6,440 bases of DNA from Reyranella sp. (GTDB lineage Bacteria > Pseudomonadota > Alphaproteobacteria > Reyranellales > Reyranellaceae), in the NCBI GenBank assembly GCA_030681635.1, contig JAUXRT010000075.1, positions 1-6,440 on the forward strand, written 5' to 3'. Below the pieces are notes generated by a model that had not been told where the DNA came from, did no database searches, and worked only from the letters and a program-made list of their open reading frames with translations. Below are positions 6,015-6,440 of this stretch, in pieces. Position numbers and translations under genes: made by a program. Position 1 is the stretch's first letter. Each line of letters begins with the position of its first letter.

Positions 6015-6022
6015 ACCCTCCT
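6015..6022 (-). promoter_or_regulatory. Ribosome binding site that fixes the M48 start
   Basis: Read on the minus strand this is AAGGAGGG, a near-perfect anti-16S match a few nucleotides before GTG 6012-6010. It decides this start over the in-frame GTG at 6054. Confidence 0.75.
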
Positions 6023-6037
6023 TGGCGCCCGACCAAC

Positions 6038-6065
6038 CTTAGACGCTCGGCCACGGCGGCGGCAA
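6038..6065 (-). promoter_or_regulatory. Candidate sigma70-type promoter of the M48 gene
   Basis: On the minus strand, TTGCCG (6065-6060) lies 16 bp before TCTAAG (6043-6038). Each hexamer matches 4 of 6 consensus bases. The start would fall near 6031, giving a short leader that contains the ribosome binding site and excludes the upstream GTG at 6054. The match is weak and could be chance. Confidence 0.35.
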
Positions 6066-6123
6066 TCGCCGCAGGGCTGGAATGGCGAACGCCGCTATGG
6101 CAGTGATGATCGCGGACACAAAC

Positions 6124-6440
6124 ATGCCACGCTCAGAGACACCCCTTCGTTCCGACCTCTTCCCGGAGATTTCGCCCTATGCCAGTGGCATGCTGGCGGT
6201 CGACGGGCGGCACACTGTCTATTGGGAGCAGAGCGGCAACCCCGAAGGCCTGCCCGTGCTCTTTCTGCACGGTGGCCCGGGCGCCGGATCGGCGCCGGTT
6301 CACCGGCGCTTCTTCGATCCCCAATTCTACCGCATCGTGGTCCTCGATCAGCGCGGCTGCGGCCGCTCGATGCCGCTGGGCGAGTTGCAGGACAACACCA
6401 CCGACCATCTCGTGGCCGACATGGAGAAGCTGCGCGGTCA
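6124..6440 (+). CDS. pip: Prolyl aminopeptidase, N-terminal part (3'-truncated by window edge)
   Basis: The first 105 codons of an alpha/beta-hydrolase of peptidase family S33 that removes N-terminal proline from peptides in the cytoplasm. Visible are LFPEISPYASGML (12-24), VYWEQSGNP (32-40), the oxyanion-hole motif LFLHGGPGAG (46-55) and VVLDQRGCGRS (72-82), all in family order and spacing. The nucleophile Ser (expected as GGSWGS) and the Asp and His lie beyond the right edge. The start is uncertain. ATG 6124 gives the usual short N-terminus before DLFPEI but has a weak ribosome site. In-frame ATGs at 6082, 6097 and 6106 would add up to 14 residues, and 6082 has AGGG 5 nt upstream. It is transcribed divergently from the M48 gene. 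No clear promoter of its own is visible. Confidence 0.92.
   Translation, partial: MPRSETPLRSDLFPEISPYASGMLAVDGRHTVYWEQSGNPEGLPVLFLHGGPGAGSAPVHRRFFDPQFYRIVVLDQRGCGRSMPLGELQDNTTDHLVADMEKLRG

Noticed and set aside
4579..6015. 478-codon plus-strand open frame opposite the protease gene
   Set aside because: It is the antisense shadow of the M48 gene, which has a zinc site, lipobox and ribosome binding site. The plus-strand product is Arg/Gly/Ala-rich with no recognisable domain.

Overview
The window reads as a piece of a GC-rich alphaproteobacterial chromosome. Third codon positions are mostly G or C. The gene set (Suv3/MgpS-like SF2 helicase, S4-domain protein, seven-iron ferredoxin FdxA, CarD-family regulator) is a gene order I associate with Alphaproteobacteria. 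A Rhodospirillales-like or Reyranella-like source is my guess from protein style, not something the bases prove. I see no phage, plasmid, insertion-sequence, CRISPR, tRNA or rRNA signature. This looks like conserved core genome rather than an accessory island.

Layout: (1) 2-3040 (+), a large helicase whose N-terminus, including the Walker A motif, lies off the left edge. It has a conserved helicase core, a long alphaproteobacterial C-terminal part, an Ala/Pro/Glu/Val linker and a basic tail of five-residue repeats. (2) 3077-3331 (+), a small S4 RNA-binding protein of the Hsp15 type. (3) 3398-3733 (+), FdxA, with all seven cluster-ligating cysteines; an overlapping 29-codon ORF sits just before it. 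(4) 3734-4010, the longest gap (277 nt), with a possible weak terminator, a perfect 7-bp inverted repeat, a candidate extended -10 promoter and a hairpin-rich leader. (5) 4011-4538 (+), CarD/CdnL. (6) 4563-4596, a strong bidirectional terminator between convergent genes. (7) 4609-6012 (-), a lipoprotein M48 zinc metalloprotease. (8) 6124 to the right edge (+), the first 105 codons of a prolyl aminopeptidase, divergent from the protease.

The first three genes are closely spaced on one strand (36-nt and 66-nt gaps) and are probably co-transcribed. They suggest RNA/ribosome handling (helicase, S4) next to electron transfer (FdxA). CarD probably has its own promoter and long leader and would act on RNA polymerase at many promoters. 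The M48 lipoprotein and the aminopeptidase are separate units concerned with envelope proteolysis and peptide breakdown.

I found no convincing undescribed multi-gene system. The observations most worth a second look are the rare-arginine-codon cluster inside the helicase, the protein-level-conserved pentapeptide repeat in its tail, the small ORF overlapping both neighbours upstream of fdxA, and the inverted repeats and leader between fdxA and carD.
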